Of a stretch of DNA of 64,000 bases, positions 25,475 through 33,707 are shown piece after piece. Source of the stretch: an uncultured Roseburia sp. (GTDB taxonomy: Bacteria; Bacillota; Clostridia; Lachnospirales; Lachnospiraceae); assembly GCA_947573605.1 (NCBI GenBank), contig CANPGM010000005.1, positions 1-64,000 on the forward strand, written 5' to 3'. The position numbers were made by a program, and so were the translations under genes. The notes beneath the pieces were generated by a model. It did not search any database and was not told where the DNA came from. It saw only the letters and a program-made list of their open reading frames with translations. The first letter of the stretch is position 1. The number at the start of each line of letters is the position of its first letter.

Positions 25475-26315
25475 CAAGCACCATAATCTCCCACTGTGCA
25501 GACGGTTTTCCGTCCTCCGTGTAGACTTCCCAGTCATTGTCTTTGTCGATATAAATGTCAGCCTTTCCCATGTTTATCATCGGCTCAATTGTAAAGATCA
25601 TGCCGGGCGCCATGAGCATTTCTTCCCCGCGCTTTGAATTATAGCCGACCCACGGATCTTCATGAAATTCCAGTCCTACGCCATGACCGCCGATTTCCCG
25701 GACAACCGTATAGCCGTTCGCAAAAGCATGATCATGTACTGCCTGACCCATGTCGCCTAAAAATCCCCAGGGCTTTACTTCCTTTAATCCGAGTTCTACG
25801 CATTCTTTCGTCACCTGAACCAGCTTTTTCTTTTCCGAAGATACGTCGCCGATACAAAACATTCTTGAAGAGTCAGCGTAATATCCATTTAATATCGTAG
25901 TACAATCAACGTTAATAATATCTCCTGACTTCAGCACAACCTTGTCGGACGGGAATCCGTGACACACCTGATCGTTTACCGATGTACACACACTGTACGG
26001 GTAGCCCTGATAATGAAGCGGCGCGGCAATCCCGCCTCTGTCCGCTGTCATTTCACGAACAATTTTATCGATTTCAGACGTCTTCATTCCTTCATGAATG
26101 ACGGTACCGATATAATCCAGTATCTCCATATTTACTTTGCAGCTTTCTTTTATCCCTGCAATTTGTTCCGGCGTTTTAATAATCTTTCGATTTGGGACGA
26201 TATGCCCTTCCGCTGCAATTCTTTCCACCTTCTCGTCAAACGCGGCGTGGCAGGTTTTATATTTGCGCCCGCTTCCGCACCAGCACGGATCATTTCGATT
26301 TATCTTTACTGACAT
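25440..26315 (-). CDS. map: Methionine aminopeptidase with N-terminal SEC-C zinc motif
   Basis: A 291-residue type I methionine aminopeptidase that removes initiator Met. It starts with a SEC-C zinc-binding motif (NDPCWCGSGRKYKTCH), an extension seen in some clostridial enzymes. The metal ligands follow: VDCTTILNGYYADSSR (two Asp), GGHGVGLEFHEDP (His), FTIEPMINMG (Glu) and the last Glu in SAQWEIMVLVT. The ATG at 26315 has AAGGAGCG upstream. The 3' end overlaps the convergent PlsY-like gene by 35 bp. The 26,316-26,514 gap upstream shows no gene. Confidence 0.95.
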   Translation of the reverse strand: MSVKINRNDPCWCGSGRKYKTCHAAFDEKVERIAAEGHIVPNRKIIKTPEQIAGIKESCKVNMEILDYIGTVIHEGMKTSEIDKIVREMTADRGGIAAPLHYQGYPYSVCTSVNDQVCHGFPSDKVVLKSGDIINVDCTTILNGYYADSSRMFCIGDVSSEKKKLVQVTKECVELGLKEVKPWGFLGDMGQAVHDHAFANGYTVVREIGGHGVGLEFHEDPWVGYNSKRGEEMLMAPGMIFTIEPMINMGKADIYIDKDNDWEVYTEDGKPSAQWEIMVLVTADGHEVLCW

Positions 26316-26514
26316 AATCAATCGCTCCTTATATTCTCACTTATTCATTTTATTTTTCTTCCGCTATGCCGGCCCTTGTAATTCGAGCTAATTGCACAGA
26401 GCATAACACTACTCCCCAAGCCTCGACGCAACCACCGCTACGCCTGCGTTTGTGAAGCAGCACTCTCAGAAAAATATACTGCGCCAAACTATCCAAAACA
26501 TAATTTTCGTTGTA

Positions 26515-27168
26515 CTAGTGATTTAATGTAATACTTCCGACAGAAATCCGTCCTGCGATATCTTCTTCTATTGTATAAGTATGCGATGCCAATATCATCT
26601 GATAAGCTTCGCCGTCAAAATTATAATCCACATAGGGAAGCTTCTCACGCTCTGCAAGACTGCTCTGATATTTATTCGCAAGAGCAATCCGATACATGGT
26701 CTCCCCGATTTCCTGCTCAGTCACGCCTAAAGCCGCAAACTGCTCTTCATCCAAATCCGAGCAGAAGTCAGATATTTCGTTTTTACAATATTGTTCCTCT
26801 TCGGTATCAAGCTTTACTCCTTCCGAAAGCGCCATACGATAAAATACCTCGTCATGAATTGCCATCTCCAAAACCGCGTCTTTTGCTTCCTTCCGAATAA
26901 ACTTTCCATTCACAAGAACATTCCAATACCGTTGCGGACTCTCCGGATCATAAACAATCGCCTGTTCCTGAACGCTTTTTTCCTGATACGCTACATAAAA
27001 TGCAAGGTCTTTTAAACGAAGCGGTCTATCGTCCACAGTCGCAACCACTTCCTCAAGCGACTCTGAAAAAATCAGTGGTTTTCTCTTCTCATAAGTACGC
27101 AGGGAAACAAAGCCTAAAACAACGACGCATACAAGCAATCCGGCAGTAAAACAAGTCTTTTTGTTCAT
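26515..27168 (-). CDS. PrsA/SurA-N-like membrane-anchored protein
   Basis: A 217-residue protein with a cleavable or anchoring N-terminal helix (FTAGLLVCVVVLGFVSL), then a helical domain like the N-terminal part of PrsA/SurA foldases: EEVVATVDDRPLRLKDLAFY and a pattern of long helices. No parvulin (PPIase) domain is present, so it may be a chaperone-like remnant or an independent family common in Lachnospiraceae. GGAGTGGGGG precedes the ATG at 27168. A hairpin lies just before that site. It is 90 bp downstream of the NlpC/P60 hydrolase gene and may be co-transcribed. Confidence 0.6.
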   Translation of the reverse strand: MNKKTCFTAGLLVCVVVLGFVSLRTYEKRKPLIFSESLEEVVATVDDRPLRLKDLAFYVAYQEKSVQEQAIVYDPESPQRYWNVLVNGKFIRKEAKDAVLEMAIHDEVFYRMALSEGVKLDTEEEQYCKNEISDFCSDLDEEQFAALGVTEQEIGETMYRIALANKYQSSLAEREKLPYVDYNFDGEAYQMILASHTYTIEEDIAGRISVGSITLNH

Positions 27169-27257
27169 CACAATCCCCCACTCCTGCTTAGCCCGAGGAT
27201 TTGGGCGCAAGCACAAATTTGCCTGTAAAAAATCCCTTTTTACGGCACCATCCCGTA

Positions 27258-28472
27258 TCAGAGAACTCTCCTGATTGTTATCATCGTCCGGTAAGTGGCA
27301 GTTCCGTAGCAAATACCGTTCGTCGGGCTTGACGCATGTACAATTCCTCCGTTTCCGGTGTAAATCGCCACATGTCCGGCATAACAGATAATGTCTCCCG
27401 GCATCGCACAGTCATAGCTTACCGTTTGTCCGCATTTTTCTATTTCATAGGAGGTTCTGGGAAGTGTGATTCCGAAATTCCCAAAGCACGCCATTACAAA
27501 ATAAGAACAGTCACATCCTTCTGTCAGACTGTTTCCGCCGTATACATACGGATTTCCGACAAACTGTGATGCATATGCTACCACGTCGTTTCCGCTCACA
27601 CCCGTCACATAAGGCGGATTCAATCCCGTTGTAGTCAGTCCGTTTCCTCCGTTACCGCCGCTGTTTCCTCCTCCGTTACCGCCGCCGTTGTTGTTTGCCG
27701 CCGCCCGAGCCGCATCCTGGCGTCGTTTTTCATCCGCAATAATATTATTCTGCTGGAGAATCGTCGCAGCGTAGTTCTCCGCCAGCTCGTTTGCCGCTGC
27801 AAGCTGAACTTCATAATTATCGACAAGCCTGCTTTTTTCCGCAATAATAAGCTCCAGATCCCCCTTTTGTTCCTCGTAATTTATTTCCAGTTCCTCCATC
27901 GCCGCCAGATCATTGGAAAGCCTGTCCTTTAGATCCGCAATCCGCTGCACCGTTGCCTGATAAGATTCAAGCTGCCTTCTGTCATAATCATAGACCTCGG
28001 AAACATATTCCACCCGGTTTAGGAAATCGGCTATGCTGTCCGCTTCGACTAATGCCGTCCAAATCGAAGCATCTCCGTTCTCGTACATATACTGGATTCG
28101 CAGCTTCATACCTTCATATTGCTGCCGTTCCTCCTGCTCCGCCGCAGAAAGATCCGTTGTTGTGTGTTCGATTTCAAGCTTTTTCGCTGCAATATCGTTG
28201 TTTAAGAGCTCAATTGTAGTAAGCAGCGACATCAATTCGGCATCATAGTCTTCCATTTCCGCTAAAAGCCGGCCCTGCTCTTCCCTGATGCCGTCAATCT
28301 CTCTGTTAATCTCGTCAAGCCCCTGCTGCGCCTCATCTCTTCTTTCTTCCGCCTCGTCAATCTTGCTCGCCGATACCGCCTGAAAATCGGCAAATCCGAT
28401 AAACGCTGCCAATGCCGCTGCCAATATTCTTTTTTTTACACGGCTCCATTCTGACGCCTGTAACAACTTCAT
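27258..28472 (-). CDS. Secreted NlpC/P60 peptidoglycan hydrolase with PcsB-like coiled coil
   Basis: A 404-residue exported protein. A signal peptide (RILAAALAAFIGFADFQAVSAS) is followed by about 220 residues of coiled coil of PcsB/CwlO type, a Gly/Asn linker and a C-terminal NlpC/P60 domain. That domain has the catalytic Cys in EGCDCSYFVMACFGN, His in AGHVAIYTGNGGIVHA and the polar residue in the final segment. It should cut D-Glu-mDAP stem peptides and may depend on FtsEX-like regulation through its coiled coil, as in CwlO and PcsB (family knowledge). The usual Cys context DCSGF is DCSYF here. Confidence 0.92.
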   Translation of the reverse strand: MKLLQASEWSRVKKRILAAALAAFIGFADFQAVSASKIDEAEERRDEAQQGLDEINREIDGIREEQGRLLAEMEDYDAELMSLLTTIELLNNDIAAKKLEIEHTTTDLSAAEQEERQQYEGMKLRIQYMYENGDASIWTALVEADSIADFLNRVEYVSEVYDYDRRQLESYQATVQRIADLKDRLSNDLAAMEELEINYEEQKGDLELIIAEKSRLVDNYEVQLAAANELAENYAATILQQNNIIADEKRRQDAARAAANNNGGGNGGGNSGGNGGNGLTTTGLNPPYVTGVSGNDVVAYASQFVGNPYVYGGNSLTEGCDCSYFVMACFGNFGITLPRTSYEIEKCGQTVSYDCAMPGDIICYAGHVAIYTGNGGIVHASSPTNGICYGTATYRTMITIRRVL

Positions 28473-28491
28473 AGGCCTTCCGTTCCTTTCT

Positions 28492-30012
28492 TTAATCTTC
28501 CCCTATATAATAGAAATCGATTTCCATGATATTTCCATTCTCATCGCCATAAATCTCAACGGAATTCAGCCAGGTAACCTCATCGCCTTCTATCCTGTGG
28601 TACCACATATACCCCGCATAACCGTAACCATTGGTGTTCTCTCCATCCGGTTCCCCGAATACAGCTTTCACCTCATCCATTGTTGACGCGGATGTCACCC
28701 CGTTCGGAAGAATAAATTCCAGTTTCTCATCCACAGAATAATATTCAATATCAATTCCAAATACGAGGCCGTCTTCACTGTTAATCGAATGATCGTTAAA
28801 ATTGGCGATATAAACCCAGCCGATTTCCGTATCGTCTACGTCATAAAGGAAGTATAAATCGTAATCCATCGAACTGATCTTCTCTTCCCTGTCATACTTG
28901 TCGATATGGTAGCCCGCCTGCGTTAAATCATCATAAGTCATCGGAAAGGAAAGCTCCACGCCGCCCAATTGAACATTCTGCGTATCATTTATAAACATAT
29001 CGGCCGGAAAAGCAACTTCATAATCCGAATCCCCTGCATCCTCCGAATCCTCTATATCCTCCGAATCATCCAAATCACTCTGCGTATCCGGATCAATGTC
29101 GTCATAATCTCTGCTGTAATCTTCCCTGATTGAACTGCCATAATCATACGGATAGCTGCTTACTCCGTCGTCAATGTACTCTTCCAGCATAAATCCCATC
29201 ATTACGAATGCGACCAACGCAATGATTTGAAGAATCACACCCACAAGTCCGATCCACAAACTGACCGTCGCCGATTTTGCACTTGACTTAAAATCCTCCC
29301 AGCGCCCCTCATTATACGCCGTATTCGCTTTCGTCGTATTGATACATCCGATAATGCCGCAGATCAGGGAGATCAGATTGCAGGAAATAATTTCCAGAAT
29401 CGAAAACGTAAGCTTCAATCCGTAATTATTCTTCAGCGGCCTGCCCTGATCGTCCAAAGGCGCGCTGCCGCCCGCCATATTCTGATATCCATATGCAGAA
29501 TAATTTTGACCGCCATAGTTTTTCTGTCCATATTGCGTATAATTCTGCCCGCTGTATGTATTCTGACCGCCGTAATTGTTTTGACCGCCGTAATTATTCT
29601 GACCATATTGCGTATAGCCCTGCCCGCCGTATCCGCTCTGATTTCCTCCGTTGCTTTGTCCCGTCTGTCCATAATAGCCGTTCTGGCTGTAATAGGACTG
29701 CTGTTGATTTGTTCCGCTCTGGCCGTAATAGCTCTGCGTCTGTTCGGTTCCGTTCTGACCGTATCCGCCCTGATTCTGCCCGGCATTATTCTGGCCATAG
29801 TAATTCTGCTGATTTGTTCCGCTCTGGCCGTAATAGCTCTGCGTCTGTTCGGTTCCGTTCTGACCGTATCCGCCCTGATTCTGCCCGGCATTATTCTGGC
29901 CATAGTAATTCTGCTGCTGATTTGTTCCGTTCTGGCCGTAATACCCCTGATTCCCATCCGTATTTCCCTGGCCGTTTTCCGTTCCGAATCCGTTGTTATT
30001 CTCGTTCTCCAT
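28492..30012 (-). CDS. CD225/dispanin-like membrane protein with Gln/Asn/Gly/Tyr-rich repeats
   Basis: A 506-residue protein in three parts. Residues 1-180 are a low-complexity, prion-like domain of repeats such as YYGQNNAGQNQGGYGQNGTE. A two-helix membrane segment follows, resembling CD225/dispanin proteins (SILEIISCNLISLICGIIGC and ATVSLWIGLVGVILQIIALV around an Asn-Arg-Trp-rich loop). The C-terminus is an acidic extracellular region of about 220 residues ending in a beta-rich domain (FGEPDGENTNGYGYAGYMWY). The gene lies upstream of the NlpC/P60 hydrolase. Function is unknown; a surface or assembly role is inferred only from layout. The repeats expand by 35-residue units. Confidence 0.8.
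   Translation of the reverse strand: MENENNNGFGTENGQGNTDGNQGYYGQNGTNQQQNYYGQNNAGQNQGGYGQNGTEQTQSYYGQSGTNQQNYYGQNNAGQNQGGYGQNGTEQTQSYYGQSGTNQQQSYYSQNGYYGQTGQSNGGNQSGYGGQGYTQYGQNNYGGQNNYGGQNTYSGQNYTQYGQKNYGGQNYSAYGYQNMAGGSAPLDDQGRPLKNNYGLKLTFSILEIISCNLISLICGIIGCINTTKANTAYNEGRWEDFKSSAKSATVSLWIGLVGVILQIIALVAFVMMGFMLEEYIDDGVSSYPYDYGSSIREDYSRDYDDIDPDTQSDLDDSEDIEDSEDAGDSDYEVAFPADMFINDTQNVQLGGVELSFPMTYDDLTQAGYHIDKYDREEKISSMDYDLYFLYDVDDTEIGWVYIANFNDHSINSEDGLVFGIDIEYYSVDEKLEFILPNGVTSASTMDEVKAVFGEPDGENTNGYGYAGYMWYHRIEGDEVTWLNSVEIYGDENGNIMEIDFYYIGED
29706..29915 (-). repeat. Two identical 105-bp tandem repeats in coding DNA
   Basis: The segment 29706-29810 is repeated base for base at 29811-29915, and a degenerate third unit begins at 29916. 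Each unit encodes 35 residues of the Gln/Asn/Gly/Tyr-rich domain. Further shorter repeats fill 29500-29700. The identity suggests recent duplication. Confidence 0.9.
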
Positions 30013-30149
30013 TGTAAACCTCGTTTCCGCTTTATTCAGTCCTATGAAATAGAAAAAGTCTTATATTTTATTCTAACAAAGGAACGGGAAAGAAACAACT
30101 GCATTTTTTCACAAAATACAAGGCTTCTGAAATTACAACACCAAAGACA

Positions 30150-30180
30150 GGCGGGAGTGATATGCCCCTGCCTGCCTTTC
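30150..30180 (-). terminator. Terminator after the sipL-like gene
   Basis: CAGGCAGGG pairs with CCC/GCCTG (one bulge) just past the sipL-like stop. The plus-strand side is followed by CCTTTCTTTTT and the minus side by TCTTTGG. Confidence 0.45.
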
Positions 30181-30183
30181 TTT

Positions 30184-31755
30184 TTATCCGACACTTTTAA
30201 CGATAAGAATCTTATCCCCCTTCTTTAGTGTCTCATCCTTTTTCTGGTTATTTTTCATAATTTCCGCAATGGTTGTGTGATTCTCTTTTGCAATATTCCA
30301 CAAAAGGTCTCCGTCTTTTGCGATATATCCGATCAGACCCGGCCTTTTCTGAAGCTCAGAAACGTCTACCGCCTCTTCGCTTACATCTGTAATATTCCGA
30401 ATTGTTTCCTCATCGAACGCCAGCAGGTTTAATGCCACAACCGCTTTTATTTCGACATGCTCCTGATCCGTCATAACGGCGGAAAGCTGGCTGATTCTGC
30501 AGTCAAGCTCTATTTTTACCTGCGCTGTCCTCGTCGGGATTTCAATTAACTGTTCAAACGGATAGATTTCGCGTATGACTCCAATCGGCATATGGTCGTC
30601 TGTCGTGATGTAAAGAAGCTCGACGCTTAAAATACCTTCTACAAAAACGCCCTTTTCCTGGATCTCCGTTCTTTCTATACGGGCATTTCCTTCGCAGGAA
30701 CAAATCTGAAGTATTTTTTCCTGGTTTTCCGGCAGTTCCATCTGCTCTACAATTCTGCATTGAGAATCGTTTTTCACAAGAATATGTTCAAGCGTCATCG
30801 GCTCTACAATAGGAGTCAGATTTTGCCGCAGAGAATACAAATCTTCGAGAAGTTCGATTTCCTCTTCCCTCCAGACGCGGATATCGAGGCTCTGTACAAG
30901 TTCCATGACAAGCATACGTTCTTCTCCGTCATAGTCCGGTTTCACCTCTAAATCCTTAGAAACCGGTTCTGTCTTTATTTTATAAAAGACATGATCAAGT
31001 CCTGAAAGCTCGCCTGCGTCGCATTCTACGCTGCATTCCAACGGAACCATCGTTTCATACCACTGAATCCGGTCCGATTCCTCTTCCTCGCTGTAGAGTA
31101 CCGAGAGCAGTATTTCTCCGTTCAAATGAACGCCGCCTGCGTCCAAATGCGTACTGACATTCCGCAGCTCGATACTCTTCCATAAAATCTCCTGCACATT
31201 CGGTTTGCTCGACGGCAGTACAAGTTCGCTTTTTTGCCTGCAGATATCTTTTTTAGAAAAAAGAAGCTGCATTACGTTTGATTTTCTCCGCTTCTGTTCG
31301 CAGCCGCAGTCCTCTCCGATTCCGCCCGTAATCTCCTGCTCCGTTTCCATATCCGATTCCGCCTTTAAAACGACGACCGCACGGACGTTGAGTTTTCTTG
31401 AATGGATTACTCCAATTGTAAGGTCTTCGATTTCTCCGGAAGCTTTTACCGCGTCATATTCGGAAAGCCCCTCAAGATTTAATTTTTCCTGAAACGGCAG
31501 TTCCCCGCGCAGACAGCTTATTTTTCCGTTCTCCTGATCGCTGCGGTAAAGTACCTTAAAAATCAGTTTTCCCTTCATCCATACCGCTCCGGCTGCCGGA
31601 GCGGCTTCGTCAATCTTTAATTCGCCGCTTTCTTTAATCACTTTCACAATATCCGGCCGATAGTCGGGTACATTATAATCATCATCCAGTGTAATCTGGC
31701 TGGCTGCCTTTCCTTTTTCCCGGCAGCTATGTAGTTTCGTCTTTGATAATTCCAA
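30184..31755 (-). CDS. SipL-like DUF3794/LysM spore coat assembly protein
   Basis: A 523-residue protein with DUF3794 (SPOCS) domains: one near residues 30-130 (ITLDDDYNVPDYRPDIVKVI, then GVIHSRKLNVRAVVVLKAE) and further ones up to residue 450. It ends in a LysM domain (DGDLLWNIAKENHTTIAEIM, with KKGDKILIV). This architecture is that of Clostridioides difficile SipL, which binds SpoIVA at the forespore surface during coat assembly. I infer the same role here from architecture. It is monocistronic, with a terminator downstream. Confidence 0.85.
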   Translation of the reverse strand: MELSKTKLHSCREKGKAASQITLDDDYNVPDYRPDIVKVIKESGELKIDEAAPAAGAVWMKGKLIFKVLYRSDQENGKISCLRGELPFQEKLNLEGLSEYDAVKASGEIEDLTIGVIHSRKLNVRAVVVLKAESDMETEQEITGGIGEDCGCEQKRRKSNVMQLLFSKKDICRQKSELVLPSSKPNVQEILWKSIELRNVSTHLDAGGVHLNGEILLSVLYSEEEESDRIQWYETMVPLECSVECDAGELSGLDHVFYKIKTEPVSKDLEVKPDYDGEERMLVMELVQSLDIRVWREEEIELLEDLYSLRQNLTPIVEPMTLEHILVKNDSQCRIVEQMELPENQEKILQICSCEGNARIERTEIQEKGVFVEGILSVELLYITTDDHMPIGVIREIYPFEQLIEIPTRTAQVKIELDCRISQLSAVMTDQEHVEIKAVVALNLLAFDEETIRNITDVSEEAVDVSELQKRPGLIGYIAKDGDLLWNIAKENHTTIAEIMKNNQKKDETLKKGDKILIVKSVG

Positions 31756-31927
31756 AAAATCCCCCCCATTCTGAAGTCTTTTTTCTCATCCTGTTCAGAC
31801 TGGGGGGATTTTTCTAATCTCTCCAAATCCGAACTTTTTTACATCTTATTCGGACCGGAGAATTTTTATACATGCAATATATGATTTTTTCGGAACCCGG
31901 CGAAAAGAAGCGGGGATTCTTTCTCAA

Positions 31928-32170
31928 TCAGCATAGTTTCATTCGAATTTCCTTTGTGATAATATCGTTATAACTGAATGACAAAAGCTGAGGCGGATTT
32001 TCATCCCGACCGTCGTTAATCAGAACCGTAAATACGCTCGGATACGCATTCTGAATCACGCCCTCCTGGATATCAACCTTATTGCGCCCTTTGTCAAGCT
32101 GGATTAGTACTCTGCTGCCGCACTGCTGATGTACGGAAGCCCTTACCTTTTTGAAGTCTGACTGCTGCAT
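31928..32170 (-). CDS. veg: Veg family protein
   Basis: An 80-residue protein matching Veg: VRASVHQQCGSRVLIQLDKG, then RNKVDIQEGVIQNAYPSVFT and FSYNDIITKEI. Veg is a small beta-barrel protein of Firmicutes that promotes biofilm gene expression in Bacillus subtilis; in Clostridia its role is unproven. GGGAGG stands upstream of the ATG. The 170-bp gap to the sipL-like gene shows no gene. Confidence 0.92.
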   Translation of the reverse strand: MQQSDFKKVRASVHQQCGSRVLIQLDKGRNKVDIQEGVIQNAYPSVFTVLINDGRDENPPQLLSFSYNDIITKEIRMKLC

Positions 32171-32272
32171 TGGTCTACCTCCCTGACCCGGCCTCTTTCA
32201 CTTCTAACCGCGTCAATTCACCATGCTTTAGTTTATCACTGTGCTAAAATTTTGTCAAATAAAAAGACCGAT

Positions 32273-32731
32273 TTAATCAAAAATAGTACTTTCTTCACGA
32301 AGCGCGGTACGAACTACAATATATGGAAAACTGGGACTTTTTGTAATTGTTTCCCCCTTTCTTGGACCAATCAGCTCCGTAGAAAAAAAGATCGCGTTTG
32401 AAGTCAGGTATAACTCCTTGATGCGAATACTGTAGCCTCCCGTTTCCTGCTCGCCGTATCCGCGCACAATGTATAAATCCGCGTCCGTCTCATATGTCAT
32501 TTTAAAATCCGCATTCTTTCTTTCCTCAATATTCTGCTTCAATTCCTCCGGAATATTCTCCTCCGCAACAATTTCGTACTCCAGATCGCTGACTTTGGTC
32601 CGATTGGATTTTTCTACGCTGCATCCTGCGCAGAGTAAAAGACAGAAGGCAAGCGCCCCAGCAGCCGCTCTCCGTATATACCGTATTCTCTTCTTCCCCA
32701 TTACCGCCGCGGTTTTGTTTCGTTCTTTCAT
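32273..32731 (-). CDS. PrcB-like lipoprotein
   Basis: A 152-residue protein with a lipoprotein signal (basic N-terminus, ALAFCLLLCAGC with the lipobox Cys). A small beta domain ends in YIVRGYGEQETGGYSIRI, the signature of the PrcB C-terminal (protease complex inhibitor) domain. It would be anchored to the outer face of the membrane. The target protease is unknown and none is adjacent. A second possible ATG lies at 32701, but the longer form has AAAGGG upstream. Confidence 0.72.
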   Translation of the reverse strand: MKERNKTAAVMGKKRIRYIRRAAAGALAFCLLLCAGCSVEKSNRTKVSDLEYEIVAEENIPEELKQNIEERKNADFKMTYETDADLYIVRGYGEQETGGYSIRIKELYLTSNAIFFSTELIGPRKGETITKSPSFPYIVVRTALREESTIFD

Positions 32732-32829
32732 ACTTGATTGACCAACCCTTTCTCAAATGCAAAAACTGCCTTAATATCATTTTATTCACGCTCTGTTTCT
32801 TTGATTCCCGGTTCTTTCTCATTTCCCTG

Positions 32830-32858
32830 TTGTTTTTCCGTATATTTCCATATATAAT
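32830..32858 (+). promoter_or_regulatory. Sigma-A type promoter of plsC
   Basis: TTGTTT (32830-32835), a 17-bp spacer and TATAAT (32853-32858) stand about 30 bp before the plsC start. Confidence 0.6.
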
Positions 32859-32887
32859 AGCGTATAGAGCATACACGGAGGGTTATT

Positions 32888-33616
32888 ATGATTCGTCTCA
32901 TTTTAGTATTTCTGTTTGTCCTTTTATATCTTATTTTAGGCATTCCCGTTCTTGGAGTAGAATGGATCATCGCCAAATTCAACAAAGAAGCTGCGGATAT
33001 AAGCCAGCTTCGCATGGTTCAATGGGCATTCCGGGTTATTTTATTCCTGTCGGGAACAAAGCTTACCGTAATCGGCGAGGAAAATGTTCCGAAAGACGAA
33101 CCCGTTCTTTATATTTGTAATCACAGGAGTTATTTCGATATTATCATTACTTACGCCCGCTGTCCGCGTCTAACCGGGTATATCGCAAAATCCGGCATAA
33201 AAAAGGTTCCGCTCCTAAACGTTTGGATGCGCCGTCTTCACTGTCTTTTTCTCGACCGTGAAAACGTAAAGGAAGCGTTGAAAACAATTCTCTCCGGGAT
33301 TGAGAACATAAAGTCCGGCATTTCCATCTGTATCTTCCCGGAGGGCACCAGAAATAAAAACCCGGAAGAAATGCTTCCTTTTAAAGAAGGCAGCTTTAAA
33401 ATAGCGGAAAAGACGGGATGCGCCATACTGCCGATGGCAATTACAAATTCTGCGGAAATTTTCGAGAATCATTTGCCGTGGATTAAGTCGGTGCACGTTA
33501 CCCTGGAATACGGAAAACCGATTTATCCGAAGCAAATGGAAAAAGAAGCGCAGAAAAAAATCGGGCGTCACTGTCAGAAAGTAATTGAAGAAATGCTCGC
33601 AAAAAACACCTTGTAA
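32888..33616 (+). CDS. plsC: 1-acyl-sn-glycerol-3-phosphate acyltransferase
   Basis: A 242-residue membrane-bound acyltransferase of phospholipid synthesis, converting lysophosphatidate to phosphatidate. After an N-terminal membrane helix (LILVFLFVLLYLILGIPVLG) the family motifs are present: CNHRSYFDIIIT (H-x4-D), CLFLDREN, FPEGTRNKNPEE (EGTR) and AILPMAITNS. GGAGGG precedes the ATG. It stands convergent to murF, sharing a bidirectional terminator. Confidence 0.93.
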   Translation: MIRLILVFLFVLLYLILGIPVLGVEWIIAKFNKEAADISQLRMVQWAFRVILFLSGTKLTVIGEENVPKDEPVLYICNHRSYFDIIITYARCPRLTGYIAKSGIKKVPLLNVWMRRLHCLFLDRENVKEALKTILSGIENIKSGISICIFPEGTRNKNPEEMLPFKEGSFKIAEKTGCAILPMAITNSAEIFENHLPWIKSVHVTLEYGKPIYPKQMEKEAQKKIGRHCQKVIEEMLAKNTL

Positions 33617-33673
33617 GATACCTTGCAAACTTGTGCATACATGCGTTTGACGACGCAGTTTTCTATTAAGGTG

Positions 33674-33707
33674 AAAAAGCTGCAGGCTCCTATGCCTGCA
33701 GCTTTTT
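33674..33707. terminator. Bidirectional terminator between plsC and murF
   Basis: GCTGCAGG (33679-33686) pairs with CCTGCAGC (33695-33702), with A and T tracts on both flanks. One arm and the loop contain the last codons and stop of murF. Confidence 0.85.

Noticed and set aside
26330-26514. Possible structural RNA between map and the PrsA-like gene
   Set aside because: No cloverleaf, convincing terminator or known RNA motif could be found by eye.
29500-29990. Regular repeats resembling a CRISPR array
   Set aside because: They lie within an open frame, encode a periodic Gln/Asn/Gly/Tyr domain and have no unique spacers; no cas genes are present.
29433-30228. Long frames on both strands across the repeat region
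   Set aside because: They arise from the low-complexity composition of the repeats; codon use and start signals support only the minus-strand gene 28492-30012.
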